Positions 42,359 through 53,294 of a DNA stretch of 64,000 bases are shown piece by piece. Position 1 is the stretch's first letter, and each line of letters begins with the position of its first letter. The notes under the pieces are model-generated. The model made no database searches, was not told where the DNA came from, and worked only from the letters and a program-made list of their open reading frames with translations. Origin of the DNA: Lactobacillus sp. (lineage in GTDB: Bacteria > Bacillota > Bacilli > Lactobacillales > Lactobacillaceae); contig JALCDX010000003.1 of the NCBI GenBank assembly GCA_022641965.1, positions 1 to 64,000 of the forward strand, in the 5' to 3' direction. The translations under genes and the position numbers were made by a program.

Positions 42359-44593
42359 ATGTCAAAATATGTTGAAATGACTCACGAAGAGGTGATGGCA
42401 GAATGCAAGCAGTACATGACGCCAGACCAACAGGCTTTTGTCGAAAAGGCCTACCAATTCGCGGTCAAAGCTCATGGTGACCAAAAGCGCGCCTCAGGGC
42501 AGTCTTATATCATTCACCCGACGCAAGTTGCTGGGACCTTGGCCAAGCTGCGTCTTGACGCTGATACGGTCGCGGCTGGTTTTTTGCATGATACGGTTGA
42601 GGACACGCCGGTTACTAATGAAGATATTGAAAAAAACTTCGGCCACGACGTGGCTTTTATTGTTGATGGCGTCACCAAATTAAGCAAATACAAGTATAAG
42701 TCTCACGAAGAATTTTTAGCTGAAAATCACCGCAAGATGCTGATCGCAATGGCGAAAGACTTGCGGGTCATTATGGTTAAACTGGCTGACCGCTTGCACA
42801 ACATGCATACGCTGGACCATTTGCGGCCTGACAAGCAAAGACGGATTGCGGCGGAAACGCTGGATATTTACGCACCACTAGCTGACCGGCTAGGTATCGG
42901 GACTATCAAGTGGGAACTCGAAGACATGAGTCTGCACTATTTGAACCCGCAGCAATATTACCGGATCGTCAATTTGATGCAGGCTAAACGCAGTCAGCGG
43001 GAAAAATATATTGCTGATGCGATTGCCGTCTTGAAAGATGAACTCGATACGCTGGGGATCAAATACGAGATTTATGGCCGGCCCAAACACATTTATTCTA
43101 TTTACAAGAAGATGCGCGACAAGCACAAGCAATTTTCTGAAATTTATGACTTGCTGGCTGTCCGGGTGATCGTGCAAACCGTCCGCGACTGCTACGCCGT
43201 CCTGGGCGTGGTCCACACCAAGTGGAAGCCAATGCCTGGCCGGTTCAAAGATTACATTGCCGTGCCAAAAGTCAACGGCTATCAATCCTTGCACACGACG
43301 ATTATTGGGCCTGGCGGCCGGCCGCTGGAAATCCAGATTCGGACCGAGCACATGCACCAAGTGGCTGAATATGGTGTTGCTGCCCACTGGGCTTACAAAG
43401 AAGGCGTGCATGATGCCGTTGAAATGACCAGTGCTGGCAAAAAGCTGGACATGTTCCGGGAGATTTTGGAACTGGGCGAAGAAACCAACAACGCCGACGA
43501 ATTCATGCAGGGCGTGCAGTCAGATATCTTTTCTGATCGGGTCTACGTCTTTACTCCGAAAGGCGAAGTTTATGAACTGCCTAAAGGCAGCATTACGATT
43601 GACTTTGCCTACATGATTCACTCAGAAGTCGGCGCCCATTCAGTTGGCGCCCGCGTCAATGGCAAGATCGTGCCGCTGGATTATCAGTTGAAGAACGGCG
43701 ACGTGGTCGAGATGCTGACGCAGACTAACGCCCGTCCATCTGCCGATTGGGTCAACATGGTCAAAACTTCCCGGGCCCGCAACAAGATCAAACGCTTCTT
43801 CCGGGCAGAAGGGCGCAGCGAAAATATTGCCAAGGGTCAAAGCGAGGTAGAAGAAGTTTTAACCCAGGAAGATTTGCTGCCAAAAGACTACATGGACAAA
43901 GACCACGTCGACAAGGTATTAGAGCACTTCAACTACCATAATGCTGACGAACTGTACGCGGCGATTGGTTTTGGCGAACTATCGGCTCAAACTGTTGCCA
44001 ACCGGCTGACCCTGGATTTGCGCAAGCAGGAAGAAGCTGCAAAGGAAAAAGCGCGGACTGATCAGATTATGAATGCCGGCCAACAGGCTAGCGATGATAA
44101 TTCGGACAGCGGCAGTCAAACTGAAAGCAGTCAAAGTGATAACGGCGTCAAAATTCAAGGCGTCTCCGACTTGATGCTGCGGCTGGCTAAGTGCTGCAAC
44201 CCTGTGCCGGGCGACCCGATCGTTGGTTATGTCACCCAAGGCCGCGGGGTCACGATTCACCGGGCTGATTGTCACAATTTGAACGGCGCCGCCAAAACGG
44301 AGGGCCGGCTGATTGACGTTGACTGGGAAGACGACCAGGGCAGCTCGAAACAAACTTATGACGCCGACGTGGAAGTCTTTGGCTACAACCGTTCGAAATT
44401 ATTGTCTGATGTCATTAGCGTTTTGAACTCACAGACGAAAAACATCGACAATATTTCGGGCAAGGTTGACAGCAACAACATGGCGCATATTTATACGACT
44501 GTGGCCGTGAGAAATGCAGCGCATTTGGACCAAATTATTGGCCGCTTGCGCGATATTCCAAATGTCTATGAAGTAAAGCGGGCGGATAACTAA
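42359..44593 (+). CDS. rel: Bifunctional (p)ppGpp synthetase/hydrolase
   Basis: The long RSH stringent-response enzyme, 744 residues. The HD hydrolase domain is intact ([26 protein letters not shown]). The synthetase domain holds [18 protein letters not shown] and [20 protein letters not shown] ([17 protein letters not shown]), a zinc-finger-like segment ([16 protein letters not shown]) and an ACT domain follow. It controls growth under amino acid shortage from the ribosome. It overlaps dtd by one base. Confidence 0.96.
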   Translation: MSKYVEMTHEEVMAECKQYMTPDQQAFVEKAYQFAVKAHGDQKRASGQSYIIHPTQVAGTLAKLRLDADTVAAGFLHDTVEDTPVTNEDIEKNFGHDVAFIVDGVTKLSKYKYKSHEEFLAENHRKMLIAMAKDLRVIMVKLADRLHNMHTLDHLRPDKQRRIAAETLDIYAPLADRLGIGTIKWELEDMSLHYLNPQQYYRIVNLMQAKRSQREKYIADAIAVLKDELDTLGIKYEIYGRPKHIYSIYKKMRDKHKQFSEIYDLLAVRVIVQTVRDCYAVLGVVHTKWKPMPGRFKDYIAVPKVNGYQSLHTTIIGPGGRPLEIQIRTEHMHQVAEYGVAAHWAYKEGVHDAVEMTSAGKKLDMFREILELGEETNNADEFMQGVQSDIFSDRVYVFTPKGEVYELPKGSITIDFAYMIHSEVGAHSVGARVNGKIVPLDYQLKNGDVVEMLTQTNARPSADWVNMVKTSRARNKIKRFFRAEGRSENIAKGQSEVEEVLTQEDLLPKDYMDKDHVDKVLEHFNYHNADELYAAIGFGELSAQTVANRLTLDLRKQEEAAKEKARTDQIMNAGQQASDDNSDSGSQTESSQSDNGVKIQGVSDLMLRLAKCCNPVPGDPIVGYVTQGRGVTIHRADCHNLNGAAKTEGRLIDVDWEDDQGSSKQTYDADVEVFGYNRSKLLSDVISVLNSQTKNIDNISGKVDSNNMAHIYTTVAVRNAAHLDQIIGRLRDIPNVYEVKRADN

Positions 44594-45030
44594 TGCGAGT
44601 AGTCATTCAACGAGTTAAACAAGCCAGTGTGGCCATTAATGGCGAAACAGTTGGGCAGATCAAGCAGGGTCTCCTGCTTTTAGTCGGCTTAAAAAATGGC
44701 GATTCAGCTGAGCAAGTGGAGCAAGCAGCTGACAAAATTGCTAAAATGCGGATTTTTGCCGATGAGGCTGGCAAGACCAACCTGAACATCAAACAAGTTG
44801 GCGGGGCAGTTCTTTCCGTTTCGCAATTCACCCTGCTTGCTAATACCAAAAAGGGCAACCGACCAAGTTTTGTCGAAGCAATGCGGCCGCCTGAGTCTAA
44901 AGAATTGTGGGAGCAGTTCAACGATGAGCTGCGTGCCCGCGGTCTGCAGGTCGAAACCGGCGAGTTTGGGGCGGACATGGATGTCAGCTTGCTCAATGAT
45001 GGCCCATTTACGATTGTTTATGACCATTGA
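44593..45030 (+). CDS. dtd: D-aminoacyl-tRNA deacylase
   Basis: Removes D-amino acids (and Gly from tRNA-Ala) from tRNA. The 145-residue protein has [20 protein letters not shown], the catalytic SVSQFTLLA loop and the chirality-proofreading NDGPFTI with the cis-proline. The start overlaps the rel stop (TAATG), the usual rel-dtd pairing. Confidence 0.96.
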   Translation: MRVVIQRVKQASVAINGETVGQIKQGLLLLVGLKNGDSAEQVEQAADKIAKMRIFADEAGKTNLNIKQVGGAVLSVSQFTLLANTKKGNRPSFVEAMRPPESKELWEQFNDELRARGLQVETGEFGADMDVSLLNDGPFTIVYDH

Positions 45031-45080
45031 GAGCTTGACTAATTTTTAAAAACACAGTAAGCTATTCAAGAATTATCAAT

Positions 45081-45266
45081 GACAAAGAATGAGATTTGAC
45101 AGCGCAGTCCCCAGAGAAGGCTCAACTTGGTGAGAGAGCTGACTGCTTAAGAATCATGACCCTTTAACAGATAATGGTTCGTGCGGCGAGCGTTAATCGT
45201 AGCAAGCAAAAGGTGGTACCGTGCTGTTAGTTGAGCACCCTTGAAGAAATTCAAGGGTGCTTTTTT
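45081..45266 (+). promoter_or_regulatory. T-box leader of hisS-aspS
   Basis: The T-box core AAGGTGGTACCG lies at 45210-45221. Stem I (GCAGTC/GACTGC) is followed by AAGAATCATGACC, placing a CAT (His) specifier at 45155-45157. The terminator AGCACCCTTGAA, loop, TTCAAGGGTGCTTTTTT (45234-45266) closes it. Uncharged tRNA-His should favour read-through into hisS. Confidence 0.88.
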
Positions 45267-45286
45267 ATTTGAAAAAGGATGATTTG

Positions 45287-46570
45287 ATGAGAGTACAAAG
45301 ACCAAAAGGCACAAGCGATATTCTGCCAGGCGAGTCAGCCAAGTGGGAACGCGTTGAAAGCAAGGCCCGTCAGTTTTTCGCTTTAGCTGGCTACCAAGAA
45401 ATCCGGACTCCGACTTTTGAGAATTATGAAATCTTTTCTCGGTCGAGCGGCCAGACTTCAGACGTGGTTGAAAAAGAAATGTACGACTTCAACGATAAAG
45501 GCGGCCGGCACATCGCTTTGCGGCCGGAAGGCACTGCTGGCGTAGTGCGGGCTTACGTAGAAGACAAGCTTTACGGCCCGCAGATTGTTAAGCCGTTCAA
45601 CGTCTTTTACATTGAACCGACCTTCCGCTATGAACGTCCACAAGCAGGGCGGCTGCGCGAATTCCACCAAATCGGGGTTGAAAGTTTCGGCTCGGATAAT
45701 CCGCTAGCTGATGTGGAAACCATCGTTATGGGCCACGATCTACTGGCTGAGTTAGGCGTGAAAAATTATGAGCTACACATAAACTCTCTGGGCAACCAGC
45801 ATGTGCGTCAAGCTTACCACGATGCGTTAGTTGATTATTTCACCCCGCTCAAAGATCAACTCTCAGAAGATTCTCAGCGCCGGCTGCGCCTGAATCCGCT
45901 GCGGATTTTGGATTCCAAGGCTGAAGAAGACAAGCAGTTTTTGCCAAAGGCGCCGAAAATAGTTGACTATTTAGACGATGAATCAAAGGCCAACTTCAAG
46001 GCGATTACCGACCAGCTGGACCACTTGGGCATCAAGTATGTGCTTGATAATGATTTAGTGCGCGGACTTGATTACTACACTGGTGTCATTTTTGAATTTA
46101 TGGTGGCTGATCAAGATTTGTGGGCTTCACCAACGACTATTTTGGGCGGCGGCCGTTATGACCACTTAGTCGAAGAATTTACTGGCCCGCATACCCCAGC
46201 GGTTGGCTTTGGGATTGGCGAAGAGCGGCTGCTGCTGGTTTTGCAGAAACAAAACCCAGACTTGTTCGCCCCAGCCGGTATTGATTTCTTTATTACCAAT
46301 ATCGGGGCTGGCACTGAGCTGAAGACAGTTGAGCTAGCTCGCAGTTTGCGCAGCCAAGGCTTTTCAACGATGTATGATGTTGACCAAAAGAAACTGAAAG
46401 GCCAATTCAGAAAAGCTGACCGGCTCAAAGCCAAGTATGTTTTAACGGTTGGCGCCAAAGATTTGGCTGCTGGCCAATTGACCTTTAAGCGGTTAGCTGA
46501 TGGGCAGCAAATCCAGTTTGCTTTAGAGCAGGCTGGTCAAATGCAGGCGGTTTTAGCTAAATTTAATTAA
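45287..46570 (+). CDS. hisS: Histidyl-tRNA synthetase
   Basis: A class II synthetase of 427 residues. [20 protein letters not shown], motif 2 ([20 protein letters not shown]), the histidine motif [14 protein letters not shown] and motif 3 ([13 protein letters not shown]) are present, with a C-terminal anticodon-binding domain. ATG 45287 follows AAAAAGGATG. It is under T-box control and next to aspS in the common hisS-aspS order. Confidence 0.97.
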   Translation: MRVQRPKGTSDILPGESAKWERVESKARQFFALAGYQEIRTPTFENYEIFSRSSGQTSDVVEKEMYDFNDKGGRHIALRPEGTAGVVRAYVEDKLYGPQIVKPFNVFYIEPTFRYERPQAGRLREFHQIGVESFGSDNPLADVETIVMGHDLLAELGVKNYELHINSLGNQHVRQAYHDALVDYFTPLKDQLSEDSQRRLRLNPLRILDSKAEEDKQFLPKAPKIVDYLDDESKANFKAITDQLDHLGIKYVLDNDLVRGLDYYTGVIFEFMVADQDLWASPTTILGGGRYDHLVEEFTGPHTPAVGFGIGEERLLLVLQKQNPDLFAPAGIDFFITNIGAGTELKTVELARSLRSQGFSTMYDVDQKKLKGQFRKADRLKAKYVLTVGAKDLAAGQLTFKRLADGQQIQFALEQAGQMQAVLAKFN

Positions 46571-46584
46571 TGAAGGACAGCAAA

Positions 46585-48423
46585 ATGGAAACAAGAACTG
46601 ATTACTGCGGCAACATTACCACTAAATACGAAAATCAAAATGTTAATTTATACGGCTGGGTGCAGCGGGTCCGCAACCTGGGCAATTTGATTTTTATCGA
46701 CTTGCGCGACCGCGAAGGCATCGTTCAGATCGTGGTCAACCAAGATTCAGGCAAAGAATTGATGGACATTGCCACTAGCTTGGGCAATGAATACGTCTTG
46801 AAAGTTAAAGGCAAGGTCGTTAAACGTTCTTCAGTCAACCCAGACATGAAAACTGGGGAAGTTGAAGTTGATGCTACTGAAATCAAGGTGTTAAACGAAG
46901 CTAAAAACCCGCCATTTGAAATCAAAGACGATTTGAATGCCAGCGAACAAACGCGGCTGAAGTACCGATACTTGGACTTGCGGCGGCCAACTTTGCAAAA
47001 AGCGCTGATTATGCGGTCCAAGATCGTAGAATCAATCCACCAATTCTTTGACCAAAATGGCTTTATCAATATTGAAACGCCAGATTTGGGCAAGTCCACG
47101 CCAGAAGGTGCCCGCGACTACTTGGTGCCTTCGCGGATTTATCCAGGTTCTTTCTACGCTTTGCCACAATCACCACAATTGTTCAAGCAGCTGCTGATGG
47201 GTGCTGGCTTTGACAAGTACTACCAAATTGCACGTTGTTTCCGGGATGAAGACTTGCGGGGCGACCGGCAGCCAGAATTTACCCAGATCGACATGGAAAC
47301 ATCTTTCTTAGATGAAAAGCAAGTGCAGGATATTACTGAAAAAATGCTGCAAAAGGTCATGAAGGATGTCTTAAACATCGACTTAAAGCTGCCAATTCCG
47401 CGAATTACCTGGACTGATGCGATGAACCGCTATGGCTCAGACAAACCTGACACCCGGTTTGGGATGGAAATTCATGATTTAAGCTCACTGTTTAAGGATA
47501 GTCAATTCAAAGTCTTTAGCGGGGCGATTGCTGATGGCGGCCATGTCAAGGCTATTTGCGTCAAAGACGGTGCTAAAGCATATTCACGCAAGAAGATTGA
47601 CGCCATGCAAGACTACATCAAGCGCTACCACGCTAAAGGCCTGGCTTGGGTCAAATATGAAGATGGCAAGTTCTCAGGTCCAATTAGCCGCTTCTTGGGC
47701 GACGACGAACAAGCTGGCTTGAAGAAGGAATTTGATTTGGCCGGCGGCGAGTTGATCTTGTTCGTGGCTGCTCCTTGGAAAGTTTGCTGCGACTCCTTCA
47801 ATTACCTGCGCCGCAAGATTGCTAAAGAAATGGGCTTGATTCCAGCTCACGTGTTTGACTTTGTCTGGGTTGTTGACTGGCCACTGTTTGAATATGACGA
47901 AGGCAGTCATGAATGGATCGCTGCTCACCACCCATTTACCATGCCAGATGACGAAGGCATTAAATTGTTGGATACTGACCCGCATAAAGCCCACGCTCGC
48001 AGCTACGACATCGTTATGAACGGCGACGAAATGGGCGGCGGCTCAATCAGAATTCACAAGCGCTGGATCCAAGAAAAAATGCTGAAAGCTTTATGCTTCA
48101 GCAAAGAGCGGGCTTACAAGCAATTCGGCTTCTTGCTGGATGCTTTGGACATGGGCTTCCCGCCACATGCTGGTTTGGCTATCGGCTTAGACCGGTTTTC
48201 GATGATGCTGGCTGAAAAAGACAACATCCGGGATGTCTTAGCCTTCCCGAAGAATTCAAGTGCTTCTGAGCCGATGATGCACGCACCTGCACCAGTTGAA
48301 GACGAACAGCTGGAAGAATTGGGAATTGAAGTTACTCCAAAGGCTAAAAAGGGTACGGAAGAATACAACGAACGTTTGAACGAAGAAGCTGATGCTGACG
48401 TGAAAGCACACGGCGAAGAATAA
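46585..48423 (+). CDS. aspS: Aspartyl-tRNA synthetase
   Basis: A class IIb synthetase of 612 residues. The N-terminal OB fold ([20 protein letters not shown]) is followed by the catalytic core with motif 2 ([20 protein letters not shown]), the bacterial insertion domain and motif 3 ([15 protein letters not shown]). ATG 46585 is chosen because AAGGA is seven bases ahead; an ATG at 46570 overlaps the hisS stop. It shares the hisS T-box transcript. Confidence 0.95.
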   Translation: METRTDYCGNITTKYENQNVNLYGWVQRVRNLGNLIFIDLRDREGIVQIVVNQDSGKELMDIATSLGNEYVLKVKGKVVKRSSVNPDMKTGEVEVDATEIKVLNEAKNPPFEIKDDLNASEQTRLKYRYLDLRRPTLQKALIMRSKIVESIHQFFDQNGFINIETPDLGKSTPEGARDYLVPSRIYPGSFYALPQSPQLFKQLLMGAGFDKYYQIARCFRDEDLRGDRQPEFTQIDMETSFLDEKQVQDITEKMLQKVMKDVLNIDLKLPIPRITWTDAMNRYGSDKPDTRFGMEIHDLSSLFKDSQFKVFSGAIADGGHVKAICVKDGAKAYSRKKIDAMQDYIKRYHAKGLAWVKYEDGKFSGPISRFLGDDEQAGLKKEFDLAGGELILFVAAPWKVCCDSFNYLRRKIAKEMGLIPAHVFDFVWVVDWPLFEYDEGSHEWIAAHHPFTMPDDEGIKLLDTDPHKAHARSYDIVMNGDEMGGGSIRIHKRWIQEKMLKALCFSKERAYKQFGFLLDALDMGFPPHAGLAIGLDRFSMMLAEKDNIRDVLAFPKNSSASEPMMHAPAPVEDEQLEELGIEVTPKAKKGTEEYNERLNEEADADVKAHGEE

Positions 48424-48431
48424 ATTTCGAG

Positions 48432-48468
48432 AAAATAGCTTGTTTAAAAAAACAAGCTATTTTTTTTA
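48432..48468 (+). terminator. aspS terminator
   Basis: AAAATAGCTTGTTT, loop, AAACAAGCTATTTTTTTT. Confidence 0.9.
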
Positions 48469-48539
48469 CAATCTAAAATTCAAATAGGTGCTATAATATA
48501 TTTGTAACATAAATGTAACATTTCGTGTGAGGCGTAAAA

Positions 48540-49263
48540 ATGAAAATTTCAAAAATTGCTTTAGCTTCAGTAAGTGCATTAGCTTTGATGTCTGTTGCAA
48601 CTGCTTCTGTGTCGGCAGCTGGAGTTGATGAAAACAGCCTGCCAAGCAGTCAAGATGCGATCGTTTCACCAGTTGCTAAAGTATCTGCCCAATATGGTCA
48701 CGGTGTTCGCTGGTACAAAGTCGGCAGCAATCAGTGATCAGTGGATCAAAGTTGTTGATACTGAGCTGACTTCTAACAAAGCTAATTCTTCTGAAAATGC
48801 CAACAGCAAGCAGCGTGTGCTTGACTTGAAGGGCACAGCTCGGGTAACTTACAAGACGCCGATTTTTGTTTGGGCAGAACCTGGTGCTAAGCCAACTAAG
48901 CGCTACCTGCCAAGAAACAGTGCTTGGAAATACTTCAAAGTCGTTGCTACTAGTGATGGCCAATATTGGTACAATCTAGGCGGCAATCAGTGGATCCCAA
49001 GCCGCTACGTCAACTTTGGCCAAGATCCGCAAATTGCTCACTACACTCCAGCCTATCACCAAGGCAGCGTCGCTACCGTAATCAGCAAAAACGGAGCCAG
49101 GGTTTACTTAGGCTCAGCTTCCGATCCAAGTGCGAAGGCTACCAGTCGTGTATTGCGTCGCGGCAGCAAATGGAAAGTCTTTGGCTCTAAGAATTACGGC
49201 CTGGGCATGTACAACGTCGGTGGCAACCAATGGGTTCAAGCCCTCGATGTTTCCGTCAATTAG
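48540..49263 (+). pseudogene. Secreted SLAP-like surface protein, broken by a 7-bp duplication
   Basis: The signal peptide (KIALASVSALALMSVATASV, then SAAG) is followed by WYKVGSNQ and a TGA. ATCAGTG occurs twice in tandem at 48729-48742; removing one copy gives GSNQWIKVVDTELTSN and a single 238-residue frame to 49263. The remainder has two wall-binding repeats (YKTPIFVWAEPGAKPTKRYL, YNLGGNQWIPSRYVNF, MYNVGGNQWVQALDVS). TGCTATAAT near 48490 is its promoter. It is a paralogue of the next gene. Confidence 0.8.
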
Positions 49264-49367
49264 ATTTTACTTTTCTTAATGCTTCCAAGCTCAAAAATCA
49301 TGCTATAATGATCGATGCCAAAGAAGCCAACAATTTAATTTTGTACGTAATGGGGGATATTTAAACC

Positions 49368-50582
49368 ATGAAGTATAGTAAATTAATTACTGTTTCAGCT
49401 AGCGTCTTAGCCGTTGCTGCTTTAAGCGCAACGCAAGTTAAAGCTGCTGACACTGCAACTAATACTGCTAAAACTACTGCAACCGCAACTAATACCAAAC
49501 CAGTTGCCAATGTTCAATCAATTACTATCAAAGCTGCTAGTGGCGATGCTGCTCACATTTATACTGCAGCAAACAGCAATTCTTACTCAGGTCTGTCAGT
49601 TGACAATGGCCAAAAATTTGCCGTTCAAGACATCCAATTAGCTGAAGGCACTATTTGGTTCAAGATTGGCACCAACCAATGGATTAAGTCAACTGATGCC
49701 GACTACCAAGCTGATGCCAGCAAGACGACTGATACCAAGACAAATACTAAGACCGACACCAGCAAAACTGACGCTACTAAGACAGATAAGAGCAAAGACA
49801 CCAAGACCAACCCTAGCTGGGTGACTGTCAACGCTACTGGTACAGTTACTATCAAGACTAAAGACGGTGAGGGTGTAACTTTATACTCTGACCCAGACAA
49901 AGAGACAAAGACTGGCCGCGTCTTGAAAGATGGTACCTCTTGGAAAGTCTTAGCTGAACGCAACAATGGTGAGTTATGGCTGAACTTAGGCGGCAAGCAA
50001 TGGATCCGTGCCATTGATACTGAAGGCAAGAGCACTGCTAAGCCAGTTGTTATTTCAGACGATTCTAAGACTTCAACCAAGACTGACACTAAGAAGTCAG
50101 ATTCTAATACCAGCACAAGCTCTTACACTAAGACTGCTGAAACTGGCGTTGCCACTGTAACTTATAAGACTCCAATCGTTGTTTGGGCAGAACTTGGTGC
50201 TAAGCCAACCAAGCGCTACCTGAAGCGTAATACTTCCTGGAAATACTTTGCTAAGACTACTGTTAATGGCGAAACTTGGTACAACCTGGGCGGCAACCAA
50301 TGGATTCCGTTGAAATACATCCGCGTTTCAGGTCAACAAACTACCCAAGCTGACATTGACAAAGAATTAGCTCAGCGTACTAGCGGCACGGTTGTGGTTG
50401 CTTACGCTACGCCAATCGTTGTTTGGGCACAACCAGGCAAGAACCCAACCAAGAAATACCTGGGTAACAAGACTGCATGGCACTTCTACAAGAAGACCGA
50501 AGTCAATGGCACTACTTGGTACAACTTGGGCGGCGACCAATGGGTTCCATCAACCTACGTTTACGTACGTTTCAAGAACTAA
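49368..50582 (+). CDS. Secreted SLAP-like repeat surface protein
   Basis: A 404-residue exported protein. The signal peptide ends ATQVKAAD. A Thr/Lys/Asp-rich linker separates four repeats of about 80 residues that carry a VTYKTPIVVWAE strand, the GRVLK or KRYLK turn and WYNLGGNQWI. Such modules bind the cell wall non-covalently. There is no LPxTG. TGCTATAAT near 49303 is the promoter. Its repeats are nearly identical at DNA level to parts of the broken neighbour, so recombination could repair or mix them. Confidence 0.78.
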   Translation: MKYSKLITVSASVLAVAALSATQVKAADTATNTAKTTATATNTKPVANVQSITIKAASGDAAHIYTAANSNSYSGLSVDNGQKFAVQDIQLAEGTIWFKIGTNQWIKSTDADYQADASKTTDTKTNTKTDTSKTDATKTDKSKDTKTNPSWVTVNATGTVTIKTKDGEGVTLYSDPDKETKTGRVLKDGTSWKVLAERNNGELWLNLGGKQWIRAIDTEGKSTAKPVVISDDSKTSTKTDTKKSDSNTSTSSYTKTAETGVATVTYKTPIVVWAELGAKPTKRYLKRNTSWKYFAKTTVNGETWYNLGGNQWIPLKYIRVSGQQTTQADIDKELAQRTSGTVVVAYATPIVVWAQPGKNPTKKYLGNKTAWHFYKKTEVNGTTWYNLGGDQWVPSTYVYVRFKN

Positions 50583-50605
50583 GCTAAACAAAATTGCTGA
50601 TAACT

Positions 50606-50644
50606 AAATAGGAACTGCTTTGATAGCAGTTCCTATTTTTTTGC
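50606..50644. terminator. Bidirectional terminator
   Basis: AAATAGGAACTGCT, loop, AGCAGTTCCTATTTTTTT. Confidence 0.88.
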
Positions 50645-50651
50645 TGTTTTT

Positions 50652-51530
50652 TTAAACTATCTCTTGTTCCTTGAACCGGCCGTACACGTGCATCACGCGG
50701 CTGACCGTCACGAAGGCTTCTGGATCATTGTTGAAAATAATATTATTGATGTCGTATAAATCGTAGTGATCGATAATGGTAATCAAAACAGTTTTTTCAT
50801 TGTGGGCATAGGCGCCTTCAGCATCATGCAAAATCGTAATGCCGCGGTGCATCTTGTGCTGAATGCCTTTAATAATGTGCTGAGGATGTTTGGTGACGAT
50901 CATGACTTCCAATTTTTGGTGCTGGTTGTAAACAGCGTCGATTACTCGGCCATTAATAAAAATGTTCAGCGCGGTATAAAGTGCTCGCGTCCAGCCAAAA
51001 ACAAAACCAGCAAAAATCACGATGACCAAGTTGATCGCAATATTGACTTTGCCAAAGCTGGTCCCAGTTTTATGCCGGACAATAATGCCGACAATATCCA
51101 GCCCGCCAGTCGCGACCCCGCTTTTTAAGCAGACGCCGGTCCCAACGCCATTGATCACGGCCCCGAAAATCGCACAGATCATGGGGTCCAAATGAATTTC
51201 AACTGGCTGGATGACATGCATCATGATTGCGCCCAATGCGACGGCGATGGCCGTGTAGAAAGTAAATTTGTGGCCAATTTTAAACCAGCCGAGCACAAAG
51301 CAAGGGATGTTGAGCAAGAAGTACATCAGCGAAGTTGACAAGGTAATGGGGCAGTAGCGGCTAGTCAGCGAATTGACAATCTGAGCAAAGCCGGTAATGC
51401 CGGACGAATAAATGCGCCCAGGCTGCCAGAAGAAGTTCAGAGCCACCCCAACCGCAATCGCGTATAAGAAGGCCGCTGACAATTTTGACAAAAAATTGTA
51501 GCGCCGAGCTAATTTGTATATTTTATCCAT
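50652..51530 (-). CDS. YitT-family (DUF161/DUF2179) membrane protein
   Basis: A 292-residue protein with five or six N-terminal helices, including the family motifs GRIYSSGITGFAQIV, GTGVCLKSGVATGGLDIVG and a cytoplasmic DUF2179 domain (VMIVTKHPQHIIKGIQHKMH). The start MDKIYKLARRYNFLSKL at 51530 follows GGAAAAAA weakly; a longer frame adds 13 residues. Function is unknown, though the family is broadly conserved in Firmicutes. Confidence 0.85.
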   Translation of the reverse strand: MDKIYKLARRYNFLSKLSAAFLYAIAVGVALNFFWQPGRIYSSGITGFAQIVNSLTSRYCPITLSTSLMYFLLNIPCFVLGWFKIGHKFTFYTAIAVALGAIMMHVIQPVEIHLDPMICAIFGAVINGVGTGVCLKSGVATGGLDIVGIIVRHKTGTSFGKVNIAINLVIVIFAGFVFGWTRALYTALNIFINGRVIDAVYNQHQKLEVMIVTKHPQHIIKGIQHKMHRGITILHDAEGAYAHNEKTVLITIIDHYDLYDINNIIFNNDPEAFVTVSRVMHVYGRFKEQEIV

Positions 51531-51662
51531 ATTTTTTTCCTTAATTATCAACCAGTTCAAGTTTAGCAAAAAATGACGGTCAGCGCGGAAAAACTTGCAC
51601 TGGCTCCTTAAATTACTTACACTGAATTTGGAAATTTTTAGAGTAAGAAAGTAAGCTTAATC

Positions 51663-52858
51663 ATGCCACGTTTAGCAGCTGATTTAGCAGGAATTATCAA
51701 TCACAAGCTGGATGCTTTGCAGCCATCGCCAATTCGGGCTTTTGATGCCAAAATCTCCAAGATCCCCGGCATTATCAAATTGACTATTGGCGAGCCAGAC
51801 TTAAATACGCCCGACCACGTCAAAGAAGCAGCTATTAAAGATATTCAAAATAATGATACCCACTACGCTCCACAAGCCTGCAAGCCTGAATTCAAACAGG
51901 CTATTGCTAATTACTTGCAGCGCACCCGTGGTGTGGACTACAACCCAGATGCTACAACCCAGATGGTGAAATCTTAGTCACGGTGGGGGCCACCGAAGCC
52001 GCTTTTGCCACCATGTCGGCTTTGCTGAATACTGGTGACAAAGTTATTTTGCCAACCCCGCTCTGGTCGCCATACTTTAAATTCGTGCAGCTGCCTGGCG
52101 GCACCCCGGTACAAGTCGACACTTCTGATGATGGCTTTATGCTGCCGCCAGAAAAATTGGAAGCCGCCATTGAGCGTGAATGCAAGGGCGTAAAAGCGGT
52201 TGTTTTGAACTATCCGTCCAACCCAACTGGCCGTGAATATTCAGCTGATCAGTTAGAAGCTTTGGCAAAAGTCATCGCCAAGCACCACCTGTATGCAGTC
52301 ACCGATGAAATTTACAGCGAATTGGTTTACGGGGTCAAACACGTTTCGATCGCCAAATTTATTCCTGAAAGAACGATTCTGATTTCAGGCTTGTCCAAGT
52401 CACATGCTATGACTGGCTGGCGCTGCGGCTATGTAGCCGGTCCTGCTGCCATTATTAAAGAAATGGCTAAATTCCACGCCTTATCAGTTATGACAGTGAC
52501 GGACAATGTACAGGCTGCTGGGACTGAAGCTTTGAACAATGGTCAAGCTGACGCTCTGGCCTCACGTGACATTTATGCCAAACGCCGCGATTTAATGGTT
52601 AATGGCTTGGAAAAGCTGGGCTTTAAGATGATTAAGCCGCAAGGCGCCTTTTACATCTTCCCTGAAATTCCAGCTAAGTACGGCACTGATGATGTGAAAT
52701 TCTGTGAGGAATTAGCCGAAAAAGCCAAAGTTGGTTTGACTCCAGGCTCTGCCTTTGGCTTAGGCGGTGCTGGACACGTTCGCTTATCTTATGCCGCTTC
52801 GACTGAAAACCTGCAAACTTGCTTGAAGCGAATTGGAAAATTCTTAGCAGAAAATTAA
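51663..52858 (+). pseudogene. Class I aminotransferase, broken by a 14-bp tandem duplication
   Basis: The 5' part (MPRLAADLAGIINHKLDALQ, FDAKISKIPGIIKLTIGEPD) stops at 51977. The rest, with NYPSNPTGREYSADQLEAL and the PLP lysine in SGLSKSHAMTGWRCGYVAG, lies in another frame. CTACAACCCAGATG occurs twice in direct contact (51938-51965). Removing one copy yields VDYNPDGEILVTVGATEA and one 393-residue protein. The fold matches N-acetyl-diaminopimelate/aromatic aminotransferases of lactobacilli; the substrate is not assigned. Confidence 0.85.
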
Positions 52859-52861
52859 AGC

Positions 52862-53275
52862 TTGACATTTCTTTAATTAGAGTTTAATATTCAAAGCAAT
52901 ATCGAAGAACACAGAAGAGAAGAAACAGCTGCTTTTGCTTAACAGAGAGTCTGATCAGGTGCAAACAGACAAGCAGACAGCTGTGGCACATCTTGGAGTT
53001 AATTGCTTGAAACTTTAATTAGAGCAATTCAGGGTTAGCCTGTTACAGCTAAAGGTTGTAAATAAACCAACCGAGGCTGCGGCCGTGAGGGTGCAGCAAA
53101 GTTGAGGTGGAAACGCGCGTTAAACGTCCTCAAGGTCGAGTGGCCTGAGGACGTTTTTGTTGCTAGCCAAGTTTGCAACCTATCGAGGCGGCTAATGCGA
53201 ATTAGCCGTGAAGATGAGGTGGAATCACGCTCAAGCGTCCTCTCAGGTCGAATGGCCTGGGAGGCTTTTTTTATT
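52862..53275 (+). promoter_or_regulatory. T-box leader with two antiterminator-terminator modules
   Basis: A consensus promoter, TTGACA (52862-52867), 17 bases, TAATAT (52885-52890), overlaps the end of the aminotransferase. One stem I region (AGAGAAG; ACAGCTG/CAGCTGT) is followed by two T-box cores: GAGGTGGAAACGCG (from 53104) with terminator GTCCTCAAGG/CCTGAGGAC and TTTTT (to 53158), then GAGGTGGAATCACGC (from 53216) with CCTCTCAGG/CCTGGGAGGC and TTTTTTT (to 53273). Both bulges are UGGA, predicting a tRNA with U73. The specifier codon could not be fixed. Confidence 0.8.
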
Positions 53276-53294
53276 GCAGGAAGTGGAAAGAATT

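Noticed and set aside
790..52858. All frameshifts are sequencing errors
   Set aside because: Possible for single homopolymer sites, but lesions avoid core genes, and three are exact 7, 8 and 14 bp tandem duplications that read errors rarely produce.
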